Assembly (NCBI RefSeq): GCF_016482785.1
Contig: NZ_JAEMXM010000007.1
Coordinates: forward strand, 124,001 to 188,000
Source of the DNA: Paenibacillus alkalitolerans
Lineage (GTDB): Bacteria; Bacillota; Bacilli; Paenibacillales; YIM-B00363
DNA: 64,000 bases
Reading direction: 5' to 3'
The notes beneath the pieces were generated by a model. The model saw only the letters and a list, made by a program, of their open reading frames with translations. It was not told the DNA's origin and ran no database searches. Made by a program: the position numbers and the translations under genes. Shown here piece after piece: positions 16,948-24,650 of this stretch (within the stretch, counting starts at the first letter, position 1; every line of letters begins with the position of its first letter).

Positions 16948-18631
16948 TGACGACCAACTCCTGTCTCAGAATATAGGGGGGCAGCTCTTTCGTGCCAAGC
17001 GCCATTGCTCCGTTAGCGTCCTTCTTGACGATAACCCGCTTCATCCAATTTTTGTCGTCCCGCACCGGGTAATCAAGATAATAGTGATAAAATCCCCACC
17101 GGCTTTCCTTTCTGAACAAGGAAGCCTTCGCCATCATTTCCGCGCAATCCACGATACTGTGCACCTCCAACGCCCGGCCCAGCTCGTGCGGGTCTGTCGC
17201 CCCAAGCTGCTTTAGATCGACGTTGCGGAAATGCTCGACTTTCTCCAAAGCGATCTCCATCTTCGTTGTGATTTTAGGCGGCATCAAATATTGAGTTACG
17301 ATGCGGCGTATTTTCGTCTCCACCTGCTGGTGCGGAATGCCGTTCGGATTGCTTAGAGGCGCGTAGATTCGTTCGCGTTCCGCTTCGATTTGGGCCGGAT
17401 CGGGCTCGTAATCGGATTGTTGCCGGGCGAACTTAGCCGCATTCATGCCGGCGATTTTGCCGAATGTCAGCGCGCCGAGCAAATATTGATGAGGCACGCA
17501 AGCCATATCGCCTGCTGCATACAAGCCTTTCAACGTCGTTTCCGCTTCGTGGTTGACCAGCACGCCCGAGGCGCTGTGTCCGCTGCAGAGCCCCACCTCG
17601 GAGAAATGCAGTTCAACCATTTGATCGCGGTAATCCAGACCTCTGTTTTGATGGAATCGTTCGCGGCTCGGACGTTCGTTCTGATGCAAAATGTCCTCGA
17701 TTTGCGAGATGACGCTGTGATCCAGATGGTTCATCCGCAAGTACAGCGGCCATTGGCCTTTATTGGCCAGCTTCCACATGTTCATAATCAGTTCGCCGCT
17801 CCAATAGTCGCAACCCGTCACCCGTTCCCCTTTCGAATTCGCTGTAAAGCCTCCGAACGGCCCGGCCACATAAGCGCAAGCCGGTCCGTTATAATCCTTC
17901 ATCGTCGGGTTAATTTGATAGCATTCGATCCCTGTCAATTCCGCCCCGGCATGATAAGCCATGACATAGCCTTCACCCGTGTTGGTCGGGTTCTCGTAAG
18001 TGCTGTATAAATATCCCGAATCCGTCGTTCCCATCCGGCCGGCCGCTCCGGTCGTACAGACGACGGCTTTCGCTTTGACGATGATAAAGTCTCCGTTCAT
18101 CACATCCACGCCCAAAGCGCCGATTACTCTGTCTCCGTTAGTCAGAAGCCGTGTCGCCATCACGCGGTTAACGATTTTGCATCTGCTCTTCTTAACCTGC
18201 TTGGCGAGAATTTGTTTCAGGTCGCTCGCCTTAGGCATCGGAAGAACATATCTTCCTTTCCTGTGCACCCTGTAGACTTGAAAATCGCCGTTCTCGTCCT
18301 TTTCAAAATCGACTCCCCATGAATCAAGCAGCTTGATGATTTCATAGCATTCGGACGCCTGCCGGTAAACGGCTCTTTGGTCAATTATGCCGTCATTCGA
18401 ATCGGTAATTTCCTGAGTATATTCCTCGGGTGTCGCCTTGCCCGGCACAATCGCGTTGTTCAAGCCGTCCATCCCCATGCAGATCGCTCCGCTGCGCCTG
18501 ATGTCCGCTTTGTCCAATACAAGCACTTCGGCTTCAGGGTCTTGTTCCTTCGCTTTGATCGCCGCCATCGTTCCGGCAGTTCCTCCCCCGATGATAAGTA
18601 CATCCGTTTCATATTCGCGCGTGTTCATCAT
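16940..18631 (-). CDS. FAD-dependent oxidoreductase, AprA-like fumarate reductase/succinate dehydrogenase flavoprotein family
   Basis: A 563-residue cytoplasmic flavoenzyme. The FAD-binding GGGTAGTMAA is at residues 15-24 and the linker DKADIRRSGAICMGMDGLN follows, as in the AprA/FrdA superfamily. TTGAAGRMG and the late EVGLCSGHSASGV and LKGLYAAGDMACVPH blocks close the FAD domain. The C-terminal helical domain follows from about residue 430. The frame opens at 18685, but ATG 18631 follows GGAGG by eight bases. It is the first gene of the operon with the ferredoxin and the ABC transporter. No AprB tail, no sulfate adenylyltransferase and no membrane anchor are nearby, so dissimilatory APS reductase is not implied. 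A redox step on the imported organic substrate is the plain inference, with the substrate unknown. Confidence 0.85.
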   Translation of the reverse strand: MMNTREYETDVLIIGGGTAGTMAAIKAKEQDPEAEVLVLDKADIRRSGAICMGMDGLNNAIVPGKATPEEYTQEITDSNDGIIDQRAVYRQASECYEIIKLLDSWGVDFEKDENGDFQVYRVHRKGRYVLPMPKASDLKQILAKQVKKSRCKIVNRVMATRLLTNGDRVIGALGVDVMNGDFIIVKAKAVVCTTGAAGRMGTTDSGYLYSTYENPTNTGEGYVMAYHAGAELTGIECYQINPTMKDYNGPACAYVAGPFGGFTANSKGERVTGCDYWSGELIMNMWKLANKGQWPLYLRMNHLDHSVISQIEDILHQNERPSRERFHQNRGLDYRDQMVELHFSEVGLCSGHSASGVLVNHEAETTLKGLYAAGDMACVPHQYLLGALTFGKIAGMNAAKFARQQSDYEPDPAQIEAERERIYAPLSNPNGIPHQQVETKIRRIVTQYLMPPKITTKMEIALEKVEHFRNVDLKQLGATDPHELGRALEVHSIVDCAEMMAKASLFRKESRWGFYHYYLDYPVRDDKNWMKRVIVKKDANGAMALGTKELPPYILRQELVVNE

Positions 18632-18683
18632 GTCGGCCGCCTCCTTATACAGAAGTAATGTTAATGAAATTATTCTTGACTTC

Positions 18684-18713
18684 ACTGTAGCACCAGGTGT
18701 TTTTATACGTCAA
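18684..18713 (-). promoter_or_regulatory. candidate promoter of the flavoprotein-ferredoxin-ABC operon
   Basis: On the minus strand TTGACG (18713-18708), 18-bp spacer, TACAGT (18689-18684), about 53 bp upstream of the flavoprotein start. Confidence 0.5.
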
Positions 18714-18780
18714 TATTCATAACAGATTATGACACTAAATAAGGATGAATGATGAAAATCGACGAATACAGCCAATAAAT

Positions 18781-18841
18781 TGTAATTTAATGTTAGACAA
18801 TATTACATTTAATTGACGTAACTACGATTCCAACATAATAT
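18781..18841 (+). promoter_or_regulatory. candidate operator and promoter of the HTH-SBP regulator
   Basis: TTGACG (18813-18818), 17-bp spacer, TAATAT (18836-18841) forms a sigma-A style promoter. Immediately upstream, TGTAAT (18781-18786) and ATTACA (18802-18807) form an inverted repeat centred at 18794 in AT-rich sequence. This placement between the divergent operons suits binding by the regulator itself. Confidence 0.5.
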
Positions 18842-18876
18842 TTTAAATAAGGAAGCCAGACCGCGGGGGGATGCAA

Positions 18877-20052
18877 ATGTCGGATAAGCGATTAAACTTG
18901 ATGACTTTGCAGGAAGTGATGGATACGTTGGAGGTTAGCAGGTCGACGCTCGACCGGTGGCGGAAAGAGCAGCGCATGCCATTCGTCAAAATCGGAAAGG
19001 AAATCTATTTCCATAAAGAAGACCTGCAGCTTTGGCTTCGTTCCCACTCCCGGGTCAAAACTCCAACTTCATCCGAAGCAAAAGACGAACCGCTTGCCGA
19101 ATCGATAACGATCGGTTATCAAAGCGGAACCGCTCACATGTGGAGCGCCTTAATCGTCAAAGAACTCCGTTTATTCGAAGAGGAGCTCGCAGCCGTCGAG
19201 CCTTCGAGGACGTTCGCGATTCGCTGGCGCAATGCCGCAAACGGCTTGGAGCTGGTCGAGGGCATGATCGCAGGGACGATCCAGCTCGCCTCTTTGGGCG
19301 ATTACCCCATTGTCGTCAGTCACCAAATCGGACAAAAGCTGCCGAATTTCAAACCCGTTCTGCTCGCCTTCGATGGAAAAACGCCGCAAGGCCAAGGGAT
19401 CTCGATCGTTGTGCCCAAGGGGTCCGCCATCCGGGATTCAACCGGTCTCGCCAATCAGACGGTTTCCACCGTATTAAATTCAAGTGCAGGCTCCAGGCTA
19501 ACACGCTTGCTATCGCTAAAGGACAAGAAGCACATCCGCATTATTCATCAGGAAATGGATGACAGCTTGAACAGCATCATGCACCGTCATGTAGGGGCAA
19601 GCGTAATGTGGGAGCCTTATGTAAGCCTTGCCCGCCTTCAAGGTGCGGGACCCATATTGTTGGAGAACGAAGTGAGGGACGATTATTTGACCGGACTCGT
19701 GGCGCAAGACGATTGGATTCAAGCGAACGAATCGGTCGTTACGGCATACTTGAAGGCGCATCTGCGGGCCCATCGGATCGTGCGGGACCGTCCGTTGAAA
19801 GCCGCGAGAATCATTTCGCAGTCGACCGGTTTTCCGGTTGAGTTGGCTGCCCGTCTGTGCTCCCAGGTGCGTTGGGACGCCTCCGCCTATGCGCGGGACT
19901 TGAGAACGCTCGAGAATTTGGCGGATTCCGATTCTGCGGGCGCTTTACATTTTCGGGGGGAGTATTTGGAGCAAGCGGCGAAGCGGCTCAACCTTCCGTC
20001 TTTGTCCGATGAGCCGCTGCCTGGGGAATGGTCTTCAGCTTACCTCTACTAA
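18877..20052 (+). CDS. HTH (excisionase-type) fused to SsuA-like substrate-binding domain: putative cytoplasmic ligand sensor
   Basis: A protein of about 391 residues with no signal peptide or membrane helix. Residues 7-55 form a MerR/excisionase-like winged helix (TLQEVMDTLEVSRSTLDRW, then MPFVKIGKEIYF). After a short linker, residues about 70-385 form a type II periplasmic-binding fold that parallels the neighbouring lipoprotein block by block (TIGYQSGTAHMWSALIVKE, LLAFDGK, IVVPKGS, TVST, WEPY, DDWIQANE). The architecture suggests a one-component regulator that reads the imported substrate inside the cell and controls the divergent operon. ATG 18871 abuts a G run; ATG 18877, six bases after GGGGGG, is preferred. 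Its stop overlaps the stop of the convergent LysR gene by three bases. The regulatory role is inferred; the fusion is seen. Confidence 0.85.
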   Translation: MSDKRLNLMTLQEVMDTLEVSRSTLDRWRKEQRMPFVKIGKEIYFHKEDLQLWLRSHSRVKTPTSSEAKDEPLAESITIGYQSGTAHMWSALIVKELRLFEEELAAVEPSRTFAIRWRNAANGLELVEGMIAGTIQLASLGDYPIVVSHQIGQKLPNFKPVLLAFDGKTPQGQGISIVVPKGSAIRDSTGLANQTVSTVLNSSAGSRLTRLLSLKDKKHIRIIHQEMDDSLNSIMHRHVGASVMWEPYVSLARLQGAGPILLENEVRDDYLTGLVAQDDWIQANESVVTAYLKAHLRAHRIVRDRPLKAARIISQSTGFPVELAARLCSQVRWDASAYARDLRTLENLADSDSAGALHFRGEYLEQAAKRLNLPSLSDEPLPGEWSSAYLY

Positions 20053-20939
20053 GATTCGGCACTTATAAGGTGCAGCTTCTGAATAAACATTCCTGCCGCT
20101 TTGGTCGCTGCACTGTCTTTTCTTTGAATGATAGAAAACTCCCGATTAAGATCCGTTTCTTTAAGATTGACCTCGATCAATTCACCCCTGTCTATGTCCT
20201 TCCGCACGACCCATCTTGATAAAACCGCAATCCCCAAGCCGGCGGCAACCGCCTCTTTCACTCCCTGGCTGCTGTTAAACACATACGCCCGCTTGATATG
20301 CAAAGCGGCGCTTTGGATCAATCGATCGCTGAAGGACCGGGTCCCCGACCCGTTTTCCCGAAAAACCCACACTTGTTCATCCAGCGAATCAACCCCGGCA
20401 TTTTTCATTGACGATAAAGGATGGTCAGGCGGGGCAATGACGACCATCTCGTCCTCCATGAACGGCTCCATTAGCACATCCGGATGCAAAACGCCACCCT
20501 CCACCAATCCGAAATCGAGCGCATTTTCCCGAACGGCTTGTTCGGTTTCTTCGGTATTCCCGATGGATACCCGGATGTCCACTTGGGGATATTGATTTGC
20601 AAATTCGGCGATAAGCCCCGGCAGTACATATTCCCCGATCGTAAAGCTCGCCCCGATGTTCAACGTTCCGGTTACCGTGTCACGCAAGAGATGAATTTCT
20701 TGTTTGGCATCCTCGTAAAGCGAAAGAATTTGTTTCGCCCGCTCGTATAGCACCGTCCCGGCTTCCGTAAGCTTCACTTGCTTCGGAGACCTGTGCAGCA
20801 GCCGGACACCGAGCTCGTTCTCCAAATTGCGGATGTGCAGGCTGACGCCGGGCTGGGACAGATGAAGCAGCTGCGCGGCACGCGAGAAATTGCTTTGCTC
20901 CGCCACTGTGACGAATATTTTTAACGGCTCGACAATCAT
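20049..20939 (-). CDS. LysR-family regulator of the yeiH-like gene
   Basis: A 296-residue LysR-type regulator. The N-terminal winged helix (FSRAAQLLHLSQPGVSLHI) is followed by a linker helix and a periplasmic-binding-like effector domain (GASFTIGEYVLPGLIAEF begins it). It diverges from the YeiH-family gene at 21048. LysR/YeiH pairs are widespread (YeiE/YeiH in Escherichia coli), and members are linked to sulfite or cysteine metabolism, which fits the sulfonate-type transporter next door. A small inverted repeat ACGG-TT-CCGT (20983-20992) in the gap is a possible site. The effector is not known. Confidence 0.88.
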   Translation of the reverse strand: MIVEPLKIFVTVAEQSNFSRAAQLLHLSQPGVSLHIRNLENELGVRLLHRSPKQVKLTEAGTVLYERAKQILSLYEDAKQEIHLLRDTVTGTLNIGASFTIGEYVLPGLIAEFANQYPQVDIRVSIGNTEETEQAVRENALDFGLVEGGVLHPDVLMEPFMEDEMVVIAPPDHPLSSMKNAGVDSLDEQVWVFRENGSGTRSFSDRLIQSAALHIKRAYVFNSSQGVKEAVAAGLGIAVLSRWVVRKDIDRGELIEVNLKETDLNREFSIIQRKDSAATKAAGMFIQKLHLISAES

Positions 20940-21047
20940 GCATGCTCACCCCCAATCATTAATTTTCCTCATCGTTGGGATAACGGTTCCGTATTTCTGT
21001 TTTCATCGGCTTCGGACTATAGTGAAACCTTAGGAGGAGCTGATTGA

Positions 21048-22094
21048 ATGGATAAATCATATGGCCTGACGTTGAGAAAGAAAAAGGGGTTCGCGACTGC
21101 CAAAGGCATTGCACTTACGGTGCTGCTTGCCGCAATGTCAAACGTTATTGGCGTCTTGCCGCCGCTCGGCGTTATCGGACCGCTTGTAATTGCGATTATA
21201 TTGGGGATTGCCTGGCGAGCGTTGTTCGGCGTTCCTTCTCAAGCCTTTGACGGAGTTGCGGCGGCAAATCAGAAGATGCTTCGGCTCGGAATCGTGTTGC
21301 TGGGCATGCGTCTAAACCTCGGCGATATCGCCGCCGCCGGGCCCAAAGTACTGGCTCTGGCCGGATTGAATATCGTATTTGCCGTATTTGCCGTATATGC
21401 GCTTGCGAGGCTCTTGCGGGTTGATAAAAAGCTGGGAATGCTGACGGCATGCGGAACGGCCATATGTGGAGCCGCCGCGGTGGCCGCCATTTCGCCGCAA
21501 ATCAAAGCGAACGCAAACGAGACCGCGATAAGCGCCGCAACGGTTGCCGTCCTGGGGACTCTGTTTACGATTATGTATACTTTAACATACCGGTTCCTTG
21601 GTTTCACGCCGTACGGATACGGAGTATTCTCGGGAGCCACGCTTCACGAGATCGCCCATGTGGTTGCCGCCGCCGCGCCGGGCGGGAAGGCGGCTGTCGA
21701 TATCGCTGTTGTCGTGAAGCTGACGCGCGTCGCGCTGCTCGTCCCTGTTGCACTCGGCATCGAATTCTGGAGAAGACGGTCATTTCGAACGGAACATTCG
21801 GGGACGGCCGGAACGGAAAGCCGCAGCTCCATTCCGTTTCCCTGGTTTATTGTCGGGTTTCTCGCTATGAGCGCTCTTAATACCGCCGGCGTCATTACGC
21901 CGGCGGTTGCGAATCAGGTCGTCTCCGCCGCTTATTTCTTAATGGCGATCGGCATGGTCGGCCTCGGCTTGAATGTCGATATGCGAGTCTTTTTCCGCGC
22001 CGGAATGAAAGCTTTCGCCGCCGGACTCGCCGGGTCCGTTTTATTGTCCGCTTTCGGTTATGTGTTGGTTCACGGATTCGGACTCTTGGGGTGA
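21048..22094 (+). CDS. YeiH/UPF0324 family putative sulfate exporter
   Basis: A 348-residue membrane protein with nine to ten hydrophobic segments and the family blocks LLGMRLNLGDI, ACGTAICGAAAVAAI and SGATLHEIAHVVAA. Family members are annotated as putative sulfate (sulfite) exporters, and direct evidence is sparse. The start ATG follows GGAGGAG. The gene stands alone downstream of its divergent LysR. In this neighbourhood it would fit removal of inorganic sulfur released from an organosulfur compound, which is an inference. Confidence 0.88.
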   Translation: MDKSYGLTLRKKKGFATAKGIALTVLLAAMSNVIGVLPPLGVIGPLVIAIILGIAWRALFGVPSQAFDGVAAANQKMLRLGIVLLGMRLNLGDIAAAGPKVLALAGLNIVFAVFAVYALARLLRVDKKLGMLTACGTAICGAAAVAAISPQIKANANETAISAATVAVLGTLFTIMYTLTYRFLGFTPYGYGVFSGATLHEIAHVVAAAAPGGKAAVDIAVVVKLTRVALLVPVALGIEFWRRRSFRTEHSGTAGTESRSSIPFPWFIVGFLAMSALNTAGVITPAVANQVVSAAYFLMAIGMVGLGLNVDMRVFFRAGMKAFAAGLAGSVLLSAFGYVLVHGFGLLG

Positions 22095-22399
22095 CCGGGC
22101 ATCTGACAATTTTGCGGCGTCCGTCTTTTTTTCGCAAGCAGGGCGATAACTTCGTTGGCGGTGGCCATGGTGAGCTTTCCAGAAAGGGGTGATCGCCTTG
22201 GTCACGCTGACAGCCGTTCGGTCTCCGGAATAAGGGTGAGAAGAGAACCGCCGTTTGACCTGGCTGTACTTCCTTTATTCGTTATCGTTACCCGCTTAAT
22301 CAACTCTCGGTCTATTCCTGGCAACAGACCGCTCTCATGCTGGCATGAATCTGCATCGAGGCGGTTTGTTTTTAGCTGCATTGAAATGGGAGAACTGCG
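22095..22399 (+). promoter_or_regulatory. intergenic leader with attenuator-like folds before the 61-aa gene
   Basis: CGGTCT (22308-22313) can pair with AGACCG (22326-22331). Alternatively GACCGC (22327-22332) can pair with GCGGTT (22361-22366), with ATGC/GCAT inside and TGTTTTT after it, forming a terminator. The two share bases and exclude one another. AACCGCC (22246-22252) is a third strand that could pair with GGCGGTT (22360-22366). The arrangement looks like a riboswitch or attenuator of a class I cannot name. The gene begins 27 bp further on. No promoter stands out. Confidence 0.4.
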
Positions 22400-22585
22400 A
22401 TGCAAAGCTATAAAGACATGCTGGCTGATACCGGCATCTCCGACAGGGAGAAGGCGGCGTTGGAGAAGCAGCTGCTGCTCAGCGAATACCGTCTGCAGCA
22501 CGAAATCCCGCCGTATGAGGACGCTTCGATGTGGGGCATCGTTGCCAAATCCACCTTGTGGTTCAATTGGGTGATGTCAGGATGA
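22400..22585 (+). CDS. small hypothetical protein, 61 aa
   Basis: I do not recognise it. ATG 22400 is preceded by GGGAG at a normal distance. The N-terminal part is a charged helix (DREKAALEKQLLLSEYRL) and the C-terminus is aromatic (WGIVAKSTLWFNWVMSG), too short and mixed for a clear membrane span. It sits directly before a strong terminator and behind a leader with mutually exclusive hairpins, which argues that it is expressed and controlled. Confidence 0.6.
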   Translation: MQSYKDMLADTGISDREKAALEKQLLLSEYRLQHEIPPYEDASMWGIVAKSTLWFNWVMSG

Positions 22586-22618
22586 AAAAAAAGCAGTCGG
22601 ATCGCTCCGACCGACTGC
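22585..22618 (-). terminator. terminator between convergent small genes
   Basis: GCAGTCGG (22593-22600) pairs with CCGACTGC (22611-22618). On the minus strand it is followed by TTTTTTTT (22592-22585), ending the SnoaL-like gene's transcript. On the plus strand the tail is weaker. Confidence 0.85.
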
Positions 22619-22645
22619 AATTCTTCCTTTATTTTTGGAAGCTCT

Positions 22646-23026
22646 TCACGGGTTCTCGTAGTTTTTTAACGGCATTCCTACATATTCTCGGAAGGAGCGG
22701 ATCCGATCCTTCTCGAACTCGAAGACGACTGAAAGCTCATTGCGGAAAGGTCTACCGTTCAGCAATCCTTCCGCGCGAAATACTACCATCCCGTAGCTCT
22801 CATTCTCTAGCTCGATCAGCGGAGTGAGGCGCATCTGAAATACTGAGCGCTCAAACCTGATTAATTCCTCGAACCGCTCTCGGCCTTGCTGCTTCCGATT
22901 CCACCCTTCCAGCGGGAGCGGAACGAAGAAATGAAAATCATCCGTAACCTTTTTAAGGAAATCGTCTGTATGCCCTGTTTCGAAAGCACGCCTAAAAGCA
23001 TCAAACGCTTCATGGTTTGTCATCAT
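22646..23026 (-). CDS. SnoaL/NTF2-like fold protein
   Basis: A 126-residue single-domain protein with the cone-shaped alpha+beta barrel pattern of the SnoaL/NTF2 superfamily: N-terminal helices (AFDAFRRAFETGHTDDFL), FHFFVPLPLEGWNR, then beta strands ending in RIRSFREYVGMP. Such proteins bind or isomerise small hydrophobic molecules, and most members have no assigned function. The frame is open from 23068, but the ATG-ATG at 23026 follows AGGAGG by six bases. It lies 57 bp downstream of the DinB-like gene on the same strand. Confidence 0.75.
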   Translation of the reverse strand: MMTNHEAFDAFRRAFETGHTDDFLKKVTDDFHFFVPLPLEGWNRKQQGRERFEELIRFERSVFQMRLTPLIELENESYGMVVFRAEGLLNGRPFRNELSVVFEFEKDRIRSFREYVGMPLKNYENP

Positions 23027-23083
23027 AACAAGCCTCCTAATTTCATTGTTCCAGCTCGCTTTATGCACCCGAGCGTAGGGTCT

Positions 23084-23548
23084 TCATTTGATGAGCTTAA
23101 GCTGGCTTGATATAACTCCAAGGTGAATCGCTTCATGAATCAATGCGAAATTAAATAATTCGCCGGCTGTATCGAATTGGAACGGACCCATTTCAAACGG
23201 CGTTTGCAGCCTCTGTTCGAGCATTTCGGGTGTCAGTTCGGAAAGGCGGGAAAGCTGTACCGCCAACATCCCGATCAATTCATCCTTGGACGGGGGCGTT
23301 GCCGTCCAAGCCGAAGGTTTCGTTCCGGAGTTGAACAATGTCTCGTATTGAGCCGGAATGGCCGATGGGGACCTGAAGCTTAGTGAAGCGTATTTATCCA
23401 ACCAATAAACGATATGACCGACATTCCAGCGTACCGAATTACGAAATCCCTCAGGTTGAATGTCCATCTGTGACTCCGACACGTTCTGAAGCTGGCCGAT
23501 TATAATTTGACGAAGCACTTTCCCCGTATTGATAATCGATTGTGCCAT
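23084..23548 (-). CDS. DinB-like metal-dependent four-helix protein
   Basis: A 154-residue DinB/YfiT-superfamily protein. The three-histidine metal site is visible as His45 (WNVGHIVYW) and His138/His142 (HEAIH). Family members use it for thiol (bacillithiol or mycothiol) transfer or hydrolysis, often in stress or detoxification. ATG 23548 follows AGAAGGAGG. It probably shares a transcript with the SnoaL-like gene and diverges from the LysR gene at 23739, which may regulate it. Confidence 0.8.
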   Translation of the reverse strand: MAQSIINTGKVLRQIIIGQLQNVSESQMDIQPEGFRNSVRWNVGHIVYWLDKYASLSFRSPSAIPAQYETLFNSGTKPSAWTATPPSKDELIGMLAVQLSRLSELTPEMLEQRLQTPFEMGPFQFDTAGELFNFALIHEAIHLGVISSQLKLIK

Positions 23549-23738
23549 TCTTGAATCCTCCTTCTATTGGGTTTGTTCGTTTTACTTCTAAAGCTTACGT
23601 TACATACCTCAGCGCAACAATCACGAGATTCCGATGCAATTGATCGGTTTCAGTAATGGTAAATTAGAAATTGTTGGAACTCAGGTTTCTCCGTTATAAT
23701 GGCGGAGGAGGATCGATAAGCGAAAGGGGAATTGAGCA

Positions 23739-24650
23739 TTGGAGCTTCGACAGCTTGAATATTTTGCTGCAATTTGTAAGGAGATGCATTTCTCCAGGGC
23801 GGCCGAAAATCTCTGTACCACACAGTCGAATCTGAGTCAGCAGATCAAGTTTTTAGAGAACGAGCTGGGGCTCCCTTTATTCGATCGTATCGGCAAGCGA
23901 ATCAGATTAACCGACGCAGGAAAAATCCTGCTCGAACAAAGTGAAAGTATCTTTAAACACGTTGACTATGCAAAAAGGGCGATATCGGATCTTAAGAGTC
24001 TGGAGGGAGGCAGGCTGGATATCGGCATTTTACCGGGAGACGGGGATTTGCTGTTTGACGCATTACTCATCGATTTCCATAAGAAGTATCCTAAGCTCAC
24101 GATAAGCGTTACGGAGACCATGGATGTCTATGAACAGGTTCTTAACGGCACAAGAGATCTCGGTGTTACTACGGTACCTCTCAAGCCTGATGAACGTATT
24201 TCGATTATTCCTTTGTTTCACGAAGAGTTTGCTCTAGCCATCCGATCGGATCACCCTGTTGCGAAGTCAAAGGCGATTCCGTTCGAACAGCTTCAGCATC
24301 TAAAGATGGTCATGTTCAGTTCCGAACATCAGATCACGAAGGTCATTCAGTCGTGCTGTGGTGAGAAAGGAATTGCGATTGACAATCCGATTGTAACTTC
24401 AACTTTATCGACGCTGCTGTCCTTGGTCGAGCAAGGCATAGGAGCCTCTATTCTCCCCCGGATGCTGCTGGATTATATGAATCATGAGCATATCGCCGCC
24501 GTAAAACTGCTTAATCCCACACCCATACAAGACATCTGCATCTTATATCGTACAGACAAATTTATGGGGCAGGCGGCGAAGTTATTTATTGAAGAATTAC
24601 AGTCCTTCCTTCAGAGCGTTATGAATCATACCGGTCGCTCGTTAGGTTAG
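23739..24650 (+). CDS. LysR-family transcriptional regulator
   Basis: A 303-residue LysR regulator. The N-terminal helix-turn-helix is MELRQLEYFAAICKEMHFSR then AAENLCTTQSNLSQQIKFLE. The effector domain begins GGRLDIGILPGDGDLLFDAL. The start is TTG 23739 with AAAGGGG upstream. Divergence from the DinB/SnoaL-like pair suggests that pair as the target. The ligand cannot be guessed. Confidence 0.88.
   Translation: MELRQLEYFAAICKEMHFSRAAENLCTTQSNLSQQIKFLENELGLPLFDRIGKRIRLTDAGKILLEQSESIFKHVDYAKRAISDLKSLEGGRLDIGILPGDGDLLFDALLIDFHKKYPKLTISVTETMDVYEQVLNGTRDLGVTTVPLKPDERISIIPLFHEEFALAIRSDHPVAKSKAIPFEQLQHLKMVMFSSEHQITKVIQSCCGEKGIAIDNPIVTSTLSTLLSLVEQGIGASILPRMLLDYMNHEHIAAVKLLNPTPIQDICILYRTDKFMGQAAKLFIEELQSFLQSVMNHTGRSLG

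Noticed and set aside
16940-18631. Dissimilatory adenylylsulfate reductase
   Set aside because: Only the family resemblance is there; no sulfate adenylyltransferase, Qmo complex or AprB tail is present.
22189-22233. Type I holin-like toxin peptide
   Set aside because: GTGATCGCCTTGGTCACGCT encodes a hydrophobic stretch like the C-terminal half of such toxins, but the N-terminal half with its ALMLM-like segment and a proper start are absent.
22201-22275. Cobalamin riboswitch
   Set aside because: GGTGAGAA and CTGTA patches resemble parts of its core, but the B12 box and the conserved junction order are missing.
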